64,000 nt of DNA from Betaproteobacteria bacterium (GCA_016713305.1 JADJPK010000008.1:124001-188000); one strand, 5' to 3'. Positions 50,540 to 59,705 are shown, numbered from the stretch's first letter. Numbers and translations are program-made. The notes: generated by a model not told the origin, from the sequence alone.

Positions 50540-51280
50540 TTAGATGGTGATTCCGCCGTCGACGATCATCGTCTGGCCGGTCATGAACACGGAATCGTCG
50601 GACGCGAGATAGATCGCCGCGCCGGTGATCTCATCGGCGGTCGCCAGACGGCCCATGGGCTGGCGCGCGATGAAGTCCTTGCGCGCCTGCTCCGGATCGG
50701 CAAACGCGTTGATGCGATCGCCCAGAGAGGGCGTGTCCACGGTGCCGGGGCAGATGGCGTTGCAGCGGATCCCGCGGCGCACGTAGTCGATGGCGACGGA
50801 CTTGGTGAGTCCGATGACGGCGGCCTTGGTGGCACCGTAGACGAAACGGTTGGCGATGCCCTTGATGCTGCCGGCGACCGACGCCACGTTGATGATGGAT
50901 CCGCCGCCGGCGTCCAGCATGCCGGGCAGGAAGCTGCGGATCATGATGTAGTGGCTGCGCACGTTGAGGTTGAAGGAGAAGTCCCAATCCTTGTCGCTGC
51001 ACTCGAGCACCGTGCCGTGATGGACGAACCCCGCGCAGTTGAAGAGGACCTGAGGCGCCCCGATCTCCCGGGCGAAGGCTGCGATCTCCCCGTCCTTCAG
51101 GACGTCGAGTCTGCGCACCTGGATGTTGGGGGTGGCCGCGATCTCCTGCAGCTTCTCTTCGTTGATGTCGGTGGCCCAGACGCTGGCCCCTTCGCGCGCG
51201 AAGGCCAGTGCCGTCGCCCGTCCGATGCCCTGTGCCGCCGCAGTGACGACCGCGGTCTTGCCGGCGAGTCTCGTTCCCAC
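50540..51280 (-). CDS. SDR oxidoreductase (2-keto-3-deoxy sugar acid dehydrogenase-like)
   Basis: The 246-residue short-chain dehydrogenase shows cofactor motif VTAAAQGIGRATALAFAREGA, WATDINEEKL (acidic residue favouring NAD+), FNCAGFVHHG, catalytic Ser in INVASVAGSIKG and Tyr-x3-Lys in FVYGATKAAVIG. The sequence is like 2-keto-3-deoxy-L-fuconate dehydrogenases (BDH2-like). With the FAH hydrolase downstream and a UxaA-type dehydratase divergent, it fits a dehydratase-dehydrogenase-hydrolase pathway for a deoxy- or pentonic sugar acid. The substrate is not determined by sequence. Confidence 0.9.
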   Translation of the reverse strand: MGTRLAGKTAVVTAAAQGIGRATALAFAREGASVWATDINEEKLQEIAATPNIQVRRLDVLKDGEIAAFAREIGAPQVLFNCAGFVHHGTVLECSDKDWDFSFNLNVRSHYIMIRSFLPGMLDAGGGSIINVASVAGSIKGIANRFVYGATKAAVIGLTKSVAIDYVRRGIRCNAICPGTVDTPSLGDRINAFADPEQARKDFIARQPMGRLATADEITGAAIYLASDDSVFMTGQTMIVDGGITI

Positions 51281-51516
51281 GTCTGCCTCCCTTCCTTCGT
51301 CTCGAAGAAAGGGCCGAAGTATGCCAGAGGGCCGAGTCCGGGTGCCGCATGGCGATCGTCACGGCCGGGCGTGTTGCGCGGGGGCGTCCCCGGTGCGGCC
51401 CCACGGTGCGCCATGCCCTTGTTTGCAGGATAATCCTTGCTTTGCACATTTCATCTGCCGCGGGCGAACCGACCCGCGCCGGGTGGGTCCCACCCGCCAC
51501 GTATCCGGAGGAATCC

Positions 51517-53040
51517 ATGCTTCAAGCCGCCGACCTCACCATCCGCCTCAATGCTAACGACGACGTGGTCATCGCCCGCGTCGATCTGCCGGAGGGGACG
51601 GAAATCGCCAAGGAGAAGATCCGTACCGTCGGGCGGATCCCCGCCGGACACAAGATCGCGACACACGACATCGACACCGGCAAGCCGGTGCGCCGCTACA
51701 ACCAGATCATCGGATTCGCCACCCGGCCCATCAAGACGGGCGAGCACGTGCACGTGCACAACATCGGGATGGGCAGCTTCGAACGCGATTACGCCTTCGG
51801 GGAGGACTGCAGGAAGACCGACTACGTCGCGAATCCGGCCACGTTCATGGGCTACCACCGGGCCGACGGCCGTGTGGCCACCCGCAACTACATCGGCGTG
51901 GTCTCCAGCGTGAACTGCTCCGCGCACGTGACCCGCATGATCGCCAAGCACTTCACCCCGGAGATCCTCGCCAAGTATCCCAACGTGGACGGCGTCGTGC
52001 CCATCACGCACGGTTCCGGCTGCGGCATGGGCGCCACCGGCGAGCCCGTCGAACTGCTGCGACGTGTCCTGGGCGGCTACGCCACGCATGCGAACTTCCA
52101 CTCCACGCTGCTCGTGGGTCTGGGTTGCGAGGCGAACCAGATCAACGATCTGCTGGCATCGCAGGGGCTGAAGCGGTCCGATCAGCTCTCCACGTACACC
52201 ATCCAGGAATCGGGTGGCACCGGCAAGACCGTCAAGGAAGGCATCGCGCGGGTGCTGGAATTGCTGCCCGAAGCGAACAAGGTCGGCCGGTCCGTCGCGC
52301 CGGTGAGCCACATCACCCTGGGACTGCAGTGCGGCGGTTCGGACGGCTACTCCGGCATCAGCGCCAACCCGGCTCTGGGGGCCGCCGTCGACATGCTGGT
52401 CCGGCACGGAGGCACGGCGATCCTGTCCGAGACGCCCGAGATCTACGGCGCCGAGCACCTGTTGACCCGCCGCGCCGTCTCGCGCGATGTCGGCGAGAAG
52501 CTGGTCAAGCGCATCAAGTGGTGGGAGGACTACACCGAGCGGCTGGGCGGCGAGATGAACAACAATCCCTCTCCCGGCAACAAGGCCGGCGGCCTCACCA
52601 CCATCCTCGAGAAGTCGCTCGGCGCAGTGGCCAAGGGCGGCACGTCGGCACTGGTGGACGTGTACGAATACGCGCAACGTGTCACGGCCAAGGGTTTCGT
52701 CTTCATGGACACCCCGGGATACGACCCCGTGTCCGCGACCGGTCAGGTGGCAGGCGGTGCCAACATGATCTGTTTCACGACGGGCCGCGGCTCGGCCTAC
52801 GGCTGCAAGCCGTCGCCGTCGCTCAAGCTCGCGACGAACTCCGCGCTCTACGCCCGCCAGGAAGAAGACATGGACATCAACTGCGGCGTGATCGTCGACG
52901 GCAAGGCGAGCATCGAGGAAGTCGGCCAGCAGTTCTTCGACCTGATCGTGAAGACCGCGTCCGGTGCGCCTTCCAAGAGCGAACAATGGGGCTATGGCGA
53001 AGACGAGTTCGCGCCCTGGGTGCTGGGCCCCACGATGTGA
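51517..53040 (+). CDS. UxaA/GarD family sugar-acid dehydratase
   Basis: GGAGGAATCC precedes ATG 51517, a near-ideal start. The 507-residue protein has an N-terminal SAF domain (about 10-85, ending VHVHNIGMGSF) and the altronate/galactarate dehydratase body: GYHRADGRVATRNYIGVVSSVNCSAHV, PITHGSGCGMG, LVGLGCEANQI, LGLQCGGSDGYSGISANPALGAAVD, ETPEIYGAEHLLTRRA, NNPSPGNKAGGLTTILEKSLGAVAKGG and FTTGRGSAYGCKPSPSLKLATN. These iron-dependent enzymes dehydrate aldonic or aldaric acids to 2-keto-3-deoxy acids. The divergent SDR and FAH genes suggest its product is the SDR substrate rather than KDG-kinase input. Confidence 0.92.
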   Translation: MLQAADLTIRLNANDDVVIARVDLPEGTEIAKEKIRTVGRIPAGHKIATHDIDTGKPVRRYNQIIGFATRPIKTGEHVHVHNIGMGSFERDYAFGEDCRKTDYVANPATFMGYHRADGRVATRNYIGVVSSVNCSAHVTRMIAKHFTPEILAKYPNVDGVVPITHGSGCGMGATGEPVELLRRVLGGYATHANFHSTLLVGLGCEANQINDLLASQGLKRSDQLSTYTIQESGGTGKTVKEGIARVLELLPEANKVGRSVAPVSHITLGLQCGGSDGYSGISANPALGAAVDMLVRHGGTAILSETPEIYGAEHLLTRRAVSRDVGEKLVKRIKWWEDYTERLGGEMNNNPSPGNKAGGLTTILEKSLGAVAKGGTSALVDVYEYAQRVTAKGFVFMDTPGYDPVSATGQVAGGANMICFTTGRGSAYGCKPSPSLKLATNSALYARQEEDMDINCGVIVDGKASIEEVGQQFFDLIVKTASGAPSKSEQWGYGEDEFAPWVLGPTM

Positions 53041-53202
53041 ACGTGCGCGTGCCGGCGGGCCGTTCCCGGCCTGCCGGGTGCCCGCCGATTGCCGGAACGG
53101 AAGCCGGACGGCACGGCCGGGATGGGCTGTGCCGCCACGGTGGGTGGGCCTGACCGTTTCGCGGCGGCCCCTGCGGTACAACGCTGGAACGAGGAGACGC
53201 TG

Positions 53203-53466
53203 ATGGCCGAAGGAACCGAATCCGGAGATCCGCTGGAGTTCTTCCGCAAGATGTGGAACCCCATGTCGTTTCCCTTGCCCGGCATGTTCCAGCCGACCAT
53301 GAACGTGGAGGATGTGCAGAAGAAGATCGCGGAACTGCAGGCGGTCGAGAACTGGCTCAGGATGAATCTGACGTTCCTGCAGATGACGATCAAGACCCTC
53401 GAAATGCAGAAGAGCACGCTCGACGCGATCAACGACACGGCGGGTGGCGGCAAGACCAGGCCATGA
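53203..53466 (+). CDS. phaM: PhaM-type polyhydroxyalkanoate granule regulatory protein, short form
   Basis: GAGGAG lies 7 bases before ATG 53203. The 87-residue protein matches the conserved N-terminal domain of PhaM: DPLEFFRKMWNPMSFPLPGMFQPTMNVEDVQKKIAELQAVENWLRMNLTFLQMTIKTLEMQKSTL. Known PhaM proteins bind the PHA synthase and DNA and have a long Lys/Ala-rich tail; here that tail is absent. The next gene overlaps by 4 bp and encodes an Arg-rich protein that might supply the missing basic part. It indicates that the organism makes PHA. Confidence 0.85.
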   Translation: MAEGTESGDPLEFFRKMWNPMSFPLPGMFQPTMNVEDVQKKIAELQAVENWLRMNLTFLQMTIKTLEMQKSTLDAINDTAGGGKTRP

Positions 53467-53795
53467 GGATCAACGCGCCCAGTCCGCCCGTGTTCACGGT
53501 GCCGGACACGGTGCCGGTCGCCGATGTGGGCACCGTCGGCCCGGTGAATCCGATCTCGGAGGATGAGCCGCGACGGCGCTGGCCCGGACAGGAGACCGCG
53601 GCTTCGAGCCCGGCGCCAGCCGTCGAGGAGGCGGTCACCGAAGAACGGCGCAACGAAGACGACAGACGGGCGAAGGACCGCCGCAAGCGTCAGTTGCCTG
53701 TGCTGATCGACACCCGGTCGGGCCGGGATCGCCGCGCGATCGCGCGCCGGGAGGAAGACGAATCGCCTCCCGCGGGCGTGGACGTCAAGGCCTGA
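53463..53795 (+). CDS. Small Arg/Glu-rich protein, translationally coupled to phaM
   Basis: ATG 53463 overlaps the phaM stop (ATGA). The 110-residue protein starts with a Pro/Val-rich flexible half (MRINAPSPPVFTVPDTVPV) and ends in a highly charged region (EERRNEDDRRAKDRRKRQL...SGRDRRAIARREEDE). It has no membrane segment or domain I recognise. A nucleic-acid- or granule-binding role with PhaM is conceivable from context only. Confidence 0.65.
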   Translation: MRINAPSPPVFTVPDTVPVADVGTVGPVNPISEDEPRRRWPGQETAASSPAPAVEEAVTEERRNEDDRRAKDRRKRQLPVLIDTRSGRDRRAIARREEDESPPAGVDVKA

Positions 53796-53859
53796 GGCCC
53801 CCGCCGGGAACACGCCCCCGGAGCCGCGTTCCCAACGACTGCCGAACGGCGGAACTGCC

Positions 53860-54159
53860 ATGACGGTTTCGTATCTCGCCCAGGCCCGCTTCTCCAAGCC
53901 GTACATCGTCGTCTGGAACGACACCTTGTTGCGCGGTGCATGGTACGACCGGTTGCTGCGGTTGCGTGCCAGCGACGTGAGCCGGGCACTGCTCGCTCAT
54001 GCCCGCCGCCATTCGCTGCACGAACTTTCCGATTCTCTCTACTGCGATCTGCCCGCGCCCGAATGGGCGCCCCGCGTGTCGCCCGCCGACTGCGATGCCT
54101 GGGTGCTCTACGACGACGCGTCGGACGAGGACACGCTGGCGGCGATACCGGAAAGGTAG
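53860..54159 (+). CDS. Small protein, unknown
   Basis: ATG 53860 opens a 99-residue frame with a helical, Arg- and Leu-rich N-terminal half (YDRLLRLRASDVSRALLAHARRHSLHELS) and an acidic C-terminus (CDAWVLYDDASDEDTLAAIPE). The start has only a weak Shine-Dalgarno (CGGAA). I do not recognise a family. The amino-acid composition looks like real protein, but I cannot rule out a chance frame in G+C-rich DNA. Confidence 0.5.
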   Translation: MTVSYLAQARFSKPYIVVWNDTLLRGAWYDRLLRLRASDVSRALLAHARRHSLHELSDSLYCDLPAPEWAPRVSPADCDAWVLYDDASDEDTLAAIPER

Positions 54160-54564
54160 GCCGGGGGCACGCGGGAGGGTCGCGTCCCTGGAGCGGGCAG
54201 CGAATTCCGCGTGATGGACCCGAGTGGAATGCGCGTCCCGGATGCTGCGAGCCGCGGACCATCGGCATCGGCCGCCGCAGTCCGCCCGACGCTGTCGGGA
54301 CGGAGAGCCGGGGGCCGGTGTTCCCGGAAAGCTTCCTGTAAGCCTCCCGCGAGACACTGCGCACGCTCAACGCTGCCGTCCTTTTCCAGGGCGGCTCGAT
54401 GTGCGGGGCTGCACCGCCTGAGGGCCTCTCGATGGCCCTCGACACACGCATGGTCTCCCTTGGTGCGGCCCCTACCTTTTTTCCTCCCGGCACGTCATGG
54501 CGGATCGCGCGACCGCCACGAAGCCCTTCTCGGGCACGATGCGTGCGGCGTCTCCTGATCTTGG
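54160..54564. other. Intergenic region, nothing recognised
   Basis: About 400 bp between a plus-strand small gene and the end of a minus-strand operon. I see no gene, known RNA motif or insertion element. Confidence 0.4.
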
Positions 54565-55005
54565 CTAGAGAGGTGGTTTCGCCACGCCGATCTGCTGCAG
54601 GATGCCGATGGGGGCGCCCCCTTCGATCGGTTCGGGGCGGATCACGGTGATGCGGTCGCCTTCCACCCGGTACCAGAAACGCTGCGGTGGAATGCGCACG
54701 AACTTGCCGGTCGCCGGAACGGGGTCCATTCCCGGCAGCGCGAACGTCCCGCCGTGGGTGCCGCTCTGGCGCCACACCACGTACCACCAGCCGTCTTCCA
54801 GGGCCGGTGCGTCGTGGTCGTAGTTCCAGTCGGGAAACCCCGTGTAGAGGGCCGTCAGCATCGCGCCGAAGGACGTCTTGTCGAGGGTGCGCCCCACGGA
54901 CTCGAACCGGATGTCGTCGGCCACCGTGTCGAGGATGGCGGGGACGTCGTGAGCCTTGAGGCCGGCCATGTACCGGGCAAGTACGGCGGGCAGTGCGGTA
55001 TCCAT
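54565..55005 (-). CDS. SnoaL/NTF2-like polyketide-cyclase-family protein
   Basis: ATG 55005 (or GTG 55017 overlapping the upstream stop) opens a 146-residue NTF2-like fold: LPAVLARYMAGLKAHDVPAILDTVADDIRFESVGRTLDKTSFGAMLTALYTGFPDWNYD, with GGTFALPGMDPVPATGKFVRIPPQRFWYRVEGDRI. This is the SnoaL-like ester cyclase/hydroxylase pattern, a small alpha+beta cone that binds hydrophobic ligands. No substrate can be inferred. It is directly downstream of the proline iminopeptidase gene and likely co-transcribed. Confidence 0.8.
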   Translation of the reverse strand: MDTALPAVLARYMAGLKAHDVPAILDTVADDIRFESVGRTLDKTSFGAMLTALYTGFPDWNYDHDAPALEDGWWYVVWRQSGTHGGTFALPGMDPVPATGKFVRIPPQRFWYRVEGDRITVIRPEPIEGGAPIGILQQIGVAKPPL

Positions 55006-55013
55006 CGTGACAT

Positions 55014-55988
55014 TCACTCCAGTTCCCGTTTGAATTTTTCCGTCGCGCTCATGAGGCAGGCGCGGATGCCCGGCTCCCATGCCGAATGGCCGGCATCCGG
55101 AACCAGCCTGAATTCCGCCTCCGGCCAGGCGGTCCTGAGATCGAAGGCCGTGATGGCAGGACATACCATGTCGTAGCGGCCCTGCACGATAACGCAGGGC
55201 CGGTGCCGGATGCGGTGCACGTTGGCGAGCAGGCTGTCGGGCGGCAGGAAGATCTCGTGCGCGAAGTAGTGCGCCTCGATGCGCGCGAGCCCCAGGGCCA
55301 CGACGTCGTCGCCGAAGTGCCTGAGGGCGTCCTCGCTGGGCAGCAGCGTGGAGCAGGCCCCTTCGTAGAGGCTCCAGTGGCGCGCGGCCGGCATGTGCAC
55401 CGCAGGATCGGGATCCTGCAGTCTGCGGCGATAGGCTGTGAGCAGGTCGTTGCGTTCTCCGGCCGGGATGAATCCGGCGAAGCGGTCCCACACGTCCGGA
55501 AATACCGACCGCATTCCGTACAGGAACCAGTCGATCTCCTGCGGCCGGCAGAGGAAGATCCCGCGGAGAATGAATCCGAGGCAGCGTTCAGGATGCGCTT
55601 CGCCGTAGGCGAGCGCCAGCGTCGACCCCCAGGATCCGCCGAAGACGACCCAGCGGTCGATGCCCAGAGCTGTTCGGAGCTTCTCGATGTCCCCGACGAG
55701 ATGCGGCGTGGTGTTGTCCTCCACGCTTCCCAGCGGGCTCGAACGGCCCGCGCCGCGCTGATCGAAGATGACGATGCGGTAGTGGCCCGGATCGAAGAAG
55801 CGCCGGTGGGCCGCGCTGGCGCCCGCGCCCGGACCGCCATGGAGGAACAGCACCGGCGTGCCCTGCGGATTGCCGCTTTCCTCCCAGTACATCGTGTGGC
55901 GTTCGTCGAGGGGCAGCCAGCCGGTGCGATGCGGTTCGATCTCGGGATACAACTCGGTCCGGAGCAGGCTGGGAAAGATCTCGTTCAT
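55014..55988 (-). CDS. pip: Proline iminopeptidase
   Basis: The 324-residue alpha/beta hydrolase of family S33 releases N-terminal proline from peptides. It shows HTMYWEESGNPQGTPVLFLHGGPGAGAS (oxyanion HGGPG), VIFDQRGAGRSSP, the nucleophile elbow FGGSWGSTLALAYG, FLCRPQEIDWFLYG, catalytic Asp in VQGRYDMVCP and His in DAGHSAWEPG. All triad residues are present and the length is typical. It starts 51 bp after the TraB/GumN gene stop and is cytoplasmic. Confidence 0.95.
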   Translation of the reverse strand: MNEIFPSLLRTELYPEIEPHRTGWLPLDERHTMYWEESGNPQGTPVLFLHGGPGAGASAAHRRFFDPGHYRIVIFDQRGAGRSSPLGSVEDNTTPHLVGDIEKLRTALGIDRWVVFGGSWGSTLALAYGEAHPERCLGFILRGIFLCRPQEIDWFLYGMRSVFPDVWDRFAGFIPAGERNDLLTAYRRRLQDPDPAVHMPAARHWSLYEGACSTLLPSEDALRHFGDDVVALGLARIEAHYFAHEIFLPPDSLLANVHRIRHRPCVIVQGRYDMVCPAITAFDLRTAWPEAEFRLVPDAGHSAWEPGIRACLMSATEKFKRELE

Positions 55989-56039
55989 GGATTCCGCGGG
56001 ACGAAGTGATGGGAACGCAGGGAGGTGCGGTCCGTCCGT

Positions 56040-56936
56040 TCAGAGCCGCCGGACGGCGAACCCGCGGGCCTTGAGAAGTGCCACGAGCCCCTCCGGCCCC
56101 GTCATGTGGCCCGCGCCGACCGCGACGAGGACCACTTCGCTGGCGTCGAGCATCTGCGCGATCCTGTCCGCCATGGCGCGGTTGCGATCGTCGTAGAGCC
56201 TCGACTTGAGCGATCGCGCGGTGGCGGGCGGCATGTGCTGCAGGTCGCGCATGGCGACCTCGTCCAGCTTCTCGGCTTCGCCCTTGCGCCAGGCCTCCAC
56301 CAGGGAGGTCATGTCCGCGGACAACGTTCCGGCCCGTATGCCCTGTACCGTGGCCTCCAGCATCGCCACCTGAGCGTCGGCCGGCAGGCCGTCCAGCATC
56401 TGCATCTGCTGGCCGATCGATTCCAGTTCCATCACCTTCTTGCCATCCCGGTGTGCCCGTTGCGCGAGATGCAGGTCCAGGCCCAGGGAGGCATCGAGGC
56501 CCGCGCGACCGACTTCCATCATGGTGAGCGCCATGGCGAGCATGTGCGGTTTGAGGCTTCTGCCGAGTTCCACGGGGAGACCGTACGAACGCAGCAATTC
56601 GGTCACGTTCCTGAAAAGCTCGGGCGGGACGTGCTGGTCCAGGGAGTCCGGCGAGACGTACATGGCGCCCATTGCGGCGGCGAGCATGGCCTCGCCGGTG
56701 GACAGGTCGGCCTCCAGCGCGATCGCCGAGGCGGAGGCGTAGGCTTTCTCCACGTGCGGCGGCAGGGGATACATCCTGCTGTCGCCCACGTGAATGGTAC
56801 CGAGCAGATACACGGTCGTGCGGCTGGACGTGACCTCCCACAGCAATCCGCGATTGCCCGACTGCGCCCGGACCTCGGGCGGGGCCGCGATGGCGAGGAA
56901 GACTGCGGTCAGCAGTGCGGCGATGCGAATCAGCAC
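56040..56936 (-). CDS. TraB/GumN family secreted protein
   Basis: GTG 56936 opens a 298-residue protein with a signal peptide (AVFLAIAAPPEVRA). The TraB/GumN core has the two hallmark motifs: VYLLGTIHVGDSRMYPLP (GxxH) near the start and VAVGAGHMTGPEGLVALLKARGF at the end, plus LEADLS and LESIGQQMQMLDGLP. The fold is related to Tiki-type metalloproteases, but activity in this bacterial branch is not established. It is probably periplasmic and first in an operon with pip and the SnoaL-like gene. Confidence 0.88.
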   Translation of the reverse strand: MLIRIAALLTAVFLAIAAPPEVRAQSGNRGLLWEVTSSRTTVYLLGTIHVGDSRMYPLPPHVEKAYASASAIALEADLSTGEAMLAAAMGAMYVSPDSLDQHVPPELFRNVTELLRSYGLPVELGRSLKPHMLAMALTMMEVGRAGLDASLGLDLHLAQRAHRDGKKVMELESIGQQMQMLDGLPADAQVAMLEATVQGIRAGTLSADMTSLVEAWRKGEAEKLDEVAMRDLQHMPPATARSLKSRLYDDRNRAMADRIAQMLDASEVVLVAVGAGHMTGPEGLVALLKARGFAVRRL

Positions 56937-56999
56937 AGGGAAATTTCCGTTGACGCTGGGACCCGGCGGAGTCTAGCAAACCGCCCGGTATGCGCCGCG

Positions 57000-57005
57000 T
57001 ATAAT
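57000..57005 (+). promoter_or_regulatory. -10 box (TATAAT) of maeB promoter
   Basis: A consensus TATAAT at 57000-57005 lies about 28 bases before ATG 57034. No good -35 is present at 17 bases (CAAACC), so an activator or extended contacts may be needed. Confidence 0.5.
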
Positions 57006-57033
57006 CCATTGCCTTCCTATAACGGTCAGTTCC

Positions 57034-59307
57034 ATGGACGACTCCCTGAAGAAGGCAGCACTCGACTACCACCGGCTTCCCACCCCCGGGAAGATCTCGA
57101 TCCTGCCCACCAAGGGCCTCATCAACCAGCGCGACCTCGCGCTCGCGTATTCCCCCGGTGTGGCTGCCGCCTGCAACGAGATCGTCGCGGACCCCGCCAC
57201 CGTTCACAGCTACACGTCGCGCGCCAATCTCATCGGCGTCATCACCAACGGCACCGCAGTGCTGGGGCTGGGCAACATCGGGCCGCTGGCCGCCAAGCCG
57301 GTGATGGAAGGCAAGGCCGTCCTGTTCAAGAAGTTCGCGGGCATCGACGTGTTCGACATCGAGATCAACGAGCGCGATCCGGACAAGCTGGTCGAGATCA
57401 TCGCGTCTCTCGAACCGACCTTCGGCGGCATCAATCTCGAAGACATCAAGGCGCCGGAGTGCTTCCACGTGGAGCGGCAGTTGCGCGGCCGGATGAAGAT
57501 CCCGGTCTTCCACGACGATCAGCACGGTACGGCGATCATCGTCGGGGCGGCGCTGCGCAACGGTCTCAAGGTGGTGGGAAAGCGCATCGAGGAAGTGAAG
57601 CTGGTCTGCTCGGGTGCGGGCGCAGCCGCACTCGCGTGTCTGGACCTGCTCGTGCAGCTGGGCGTGCGCATGGAGAACATCCTCGTCACGGACATCAAGG
57701 GTGTGGTGTACGCGGGGCGCACGGAGGAGATGGACGACAACAAGGCGCGCTACGCCAGGGAGACGAAGGCGCGGACGCTCGCCGAGGTCATCCCCGGCGC
57801 CGACGTGTTCCTGGGCTTGTCGGCCGGAGGCGTACTGAAGCCGGAGATGGTCGCCACCATGGCCGACAAGCCGCTCATCCTGGCGCTGGCCAATCCGACG
57901 CCCGAGATCATGCCGGACCTCGCGAAGCAGGCGCGGCCGGATGCGGTGATCGCCACCGGCCGGTCGGACTACCCGAACCAGGTGAACAATGTCCTGTGCT
58001 TTCCGTTCATCTTCCGCGGCGCGCTCGACGTCGGGGCCACCACGATCACGGAGGAGATGAAGCTCGCTGCCGTGAACGCGATCGCGGAACTCGCCATGGC
58101 GGAGCAGTCGGACGTCGTCGCCTCCGCCTATGGCCAGGAGGACCTCACGTTCGGCCCCGAATATCTCATTCCCAAGCCGTTCGATCCGCGGCTCATCGTG
58201 CAGATTGCCCCGGCGGTCGCCAAGGCCGCCATGGAGAGCGGCGTCGCGACGCGGCCCATCGCCGATTTCCAGGCGTACCGGGATCAGCTCACCAGCTTCG
58301 TCTATCAGTCGGGTCTCATCATGAAGCCCGTCTTCACGGCGGCGAAGAAGTCGTCCAGGCGCGTGGTGTATGCGGAGGGCGAGGACGAGCGGGTGCTGCG
58401 GGCCGTGCAAGTGGTGGTCGACGAAGGCCTCGCCAGGCCCATCCTCATCGGACGTCCGGAGGTCGTGCTGCCGCGCCTGGAACGCAACGGCCTGCGCATC
58501 CGTCCGGGGACCGACTTCGAACTGGTGAATCCGAACTCCGATCCGCGCTACCGCACCTACTGGCAGACGTACCACTCGCTCATGCAGCGCAAGGGCGTGT
58601 CGGTGGAACTCGCCAAGCGGGAGGTCATGCGCCGGATGACGCTGATCGGCGCGCTCATGGTGAGGCTCGGGGACGCCGACGCGATGCTGTGCGGCACCTA
58701 CGCCCAGCACCAGCAGCATCTCGAGACCATTTCCAACGTGATCGGACTGCGGGCCGGGGTCAAGCGTTTCGCCGCCATGAACATGCTGATGCTGCCCAAG
58801 CGGACGCTGTTCATCTGCGACACGTACGTGAACCGCGATCCCACGGCCGAGGAAATCGCCGACATGACGTTCCTGGCGGCCGAGGAAGTCAGACGTTTCG
58901 GCCTGGTGCCCAAGGTGGCGCTGTGCTCGCACTCCAACTTCGGTGCTTCGCCTTCCCCTTCATCGGAGAAGATGAGCCGTGCCCGCGAGTTGATCGAGCA
59001 GCGCGATCCGGGACTGGAGGTCGAGGGCGAGATGCACGGCGATGCCGCGCTGGACGAGAAGATCCGCCTGCAGCTCTTTCCCAACTCGCGGCTGAAGGGC
59101 GAGGCCAATCTCCTGATCATGCCTACGCTCGATGCCGCGAACATCTCCTTCAACCTGCTCAAGGTGGTGAGCGGCGAAGGCATCACGGTGGGTCCGATCC
59201 TGCTGGGGGCGGCGAAGCCGGTGCACATCGTGACGCCCACGGCGACGGTCCGCAGGCTGGTGAACATGACCGCACTTGCCGTGGTGGACGCAGCGTCGCT
59301 GCGTTGA
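57034..59307 (+). CDS. maeB: NADP-dependent malic enzyme (MaeB) with phosphotransacetylase-like domain
   Basis: The 757-residue enzyme oxidatively decarboxylates malate to pyruvate, supplying NADPH. The N-terminal malic domain (about 1-420) shows GLINQRDLALAYSPGVAAACNEI, LGNIGPLAAKPVMEGKAVLFKKFAGIDVFDIE, PVFHDDQHGTAII, VCSGAGAAALACLDLL and ALANPTPEI. The C-terminal region (about 430-757) is a phosphate acetyltransferase-like domain, VVYAEGEDERVLRAVQ, SHSNFGAS and LIMPTLDAANISFNLLKVV, used for allosteric control in this class. The length is exact. A TATAAT box precedes it. Confidence 0.96.
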   Translation: MDDSLKKAALDYHRLPTPGKISILPTKGLINQRDLALAYSPGVAAACNEIVADPATVHSYTSRANLIGVITNGTAVLGLGNIGPLAAKPVMEGKAVLFKKFAGIDVFDIEINERDPDKLVEIIASLEPTFGGINLEDIKAPECFHVERQLRGRMKIPVFHDDQHGTAIIVGAALRNGLKVVGKRIEEVKLVCSGAGAAALACLDLLVQLGVRMENILVTDIKGVVYAGRTEEMDDNKARYARETKARTLAEVIPGADVFLGLSAGGVLKPEMVATMADKPLILALANPTPEIMPDLAKQARPDAVIATGRSDYPNQVNNVLCFPFIFRGALDVGATTITEEMKLAAVNAIAELAMAEQSDVVASAYGQEDLTFGPEYLIPKPFDPRLIVQIAPAVAKAAMESGVATRPIADFQAYRDQLTSFVYQSGLIMKPVFTAAKKSSRRVVYAEGEDERVLRAVQVVVDEGLARPILIGRPEVVLPRLERNGLRIRPGTDFELVNPNSDPRYRTYWQTYHSLMQRKGVSVELAKREVMRRMTLIGALMVRLGDADAMLCGTYAQHQQHLETISNVIGLRAGVKRFAAMNMLMLPKRTLFICDTYVNRDPTAEEIADMTFLAAEEVRRFGLVPKVALCSHSNFGASPSPSSEKMSRARELIEQRDPGLEVEGEMHGDAALDEKIRLQLFPNSRLKGEANLLIMPTLDAANISFNLLKVVSGEGITVGPILLGAAKPVHIVTPTATVRRLVNMTALAVVDAASLR

Positions 59308-59384
59308 GCGGGAGGGAACGTTCCGGAACTCCGTCGCGGCCGCGCCTGCCCGCCGAGTCATGGCACGGCGCGGCGGATTCGCCG

Positions 59385-59660
59385 TCAGCGGGCGGACGTA
59401 TCCGGCGGTTCGTCGTCGTCCGCAGGACGCACGATGCCGGCGATCCGGCGTGCCTTCTCGATGCAGGCCATGGCCGCGGCGTTTCTTCCGAGCCGGCAGC
59501 GCTTCTGGCCCTCGTCGATGAGCGGAGCCACCGCCAGTTTCTGGGATTCCGTGAGCTTCACGCCTTTCAGGTCCGTGCCGATGAGTTCGAGTTCGAGAAA
59601 ACAGTCCGCGCGGGCGCACGCGGCCGGGAGAATCAGCAGTGCCGCGAGAAGAGTTCGCAT
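59385..59660 (-). CDS. Small secreted helical protein, paralogue 1
   Basis: The 91-residue product has a signal peptide (LLAALLILPAACARA), a Cys just after cleavage and a helical mature part ending in Asp/Pro-rich residues. The segment KLTESQKLAVAPLIDEGQKRCRLGRNAAAMACIEKARRIAGI parallels the neighbouring gene at 59706. Cysteines could form disulphides. The family is not recognised. GAGGA is only a few bases before ATG 59660. Confidence 0.65.
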   Translation of the reverse strand: MRTLLAALLILPAACARADCFLELELIGTDLKGVKLTESQKLAVAPLIDEGQKRCRLGRNAAAMACIEKARRIAGIVRPADDDEPPDTSAR

Positions 59661-59705
59661 GTTCCTCGAGGCGGCGAAGGCGCATGCCCTCGCCGCATTC
59701 CCGGT

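Noticed and set aside
51281..51516. GATAAT box upstream of the UxaA-type gene as a sigma-70 promoter
   Set aside because: No acceptable -35 lies at 16-18 bases, so it is left uncalled.
55588..58932. Open minus-strand frame of about 1100 codons across maeB
   Set aside because: It is a shadow of MaeB and GumN coding DNA, with a composition unlike a protein.
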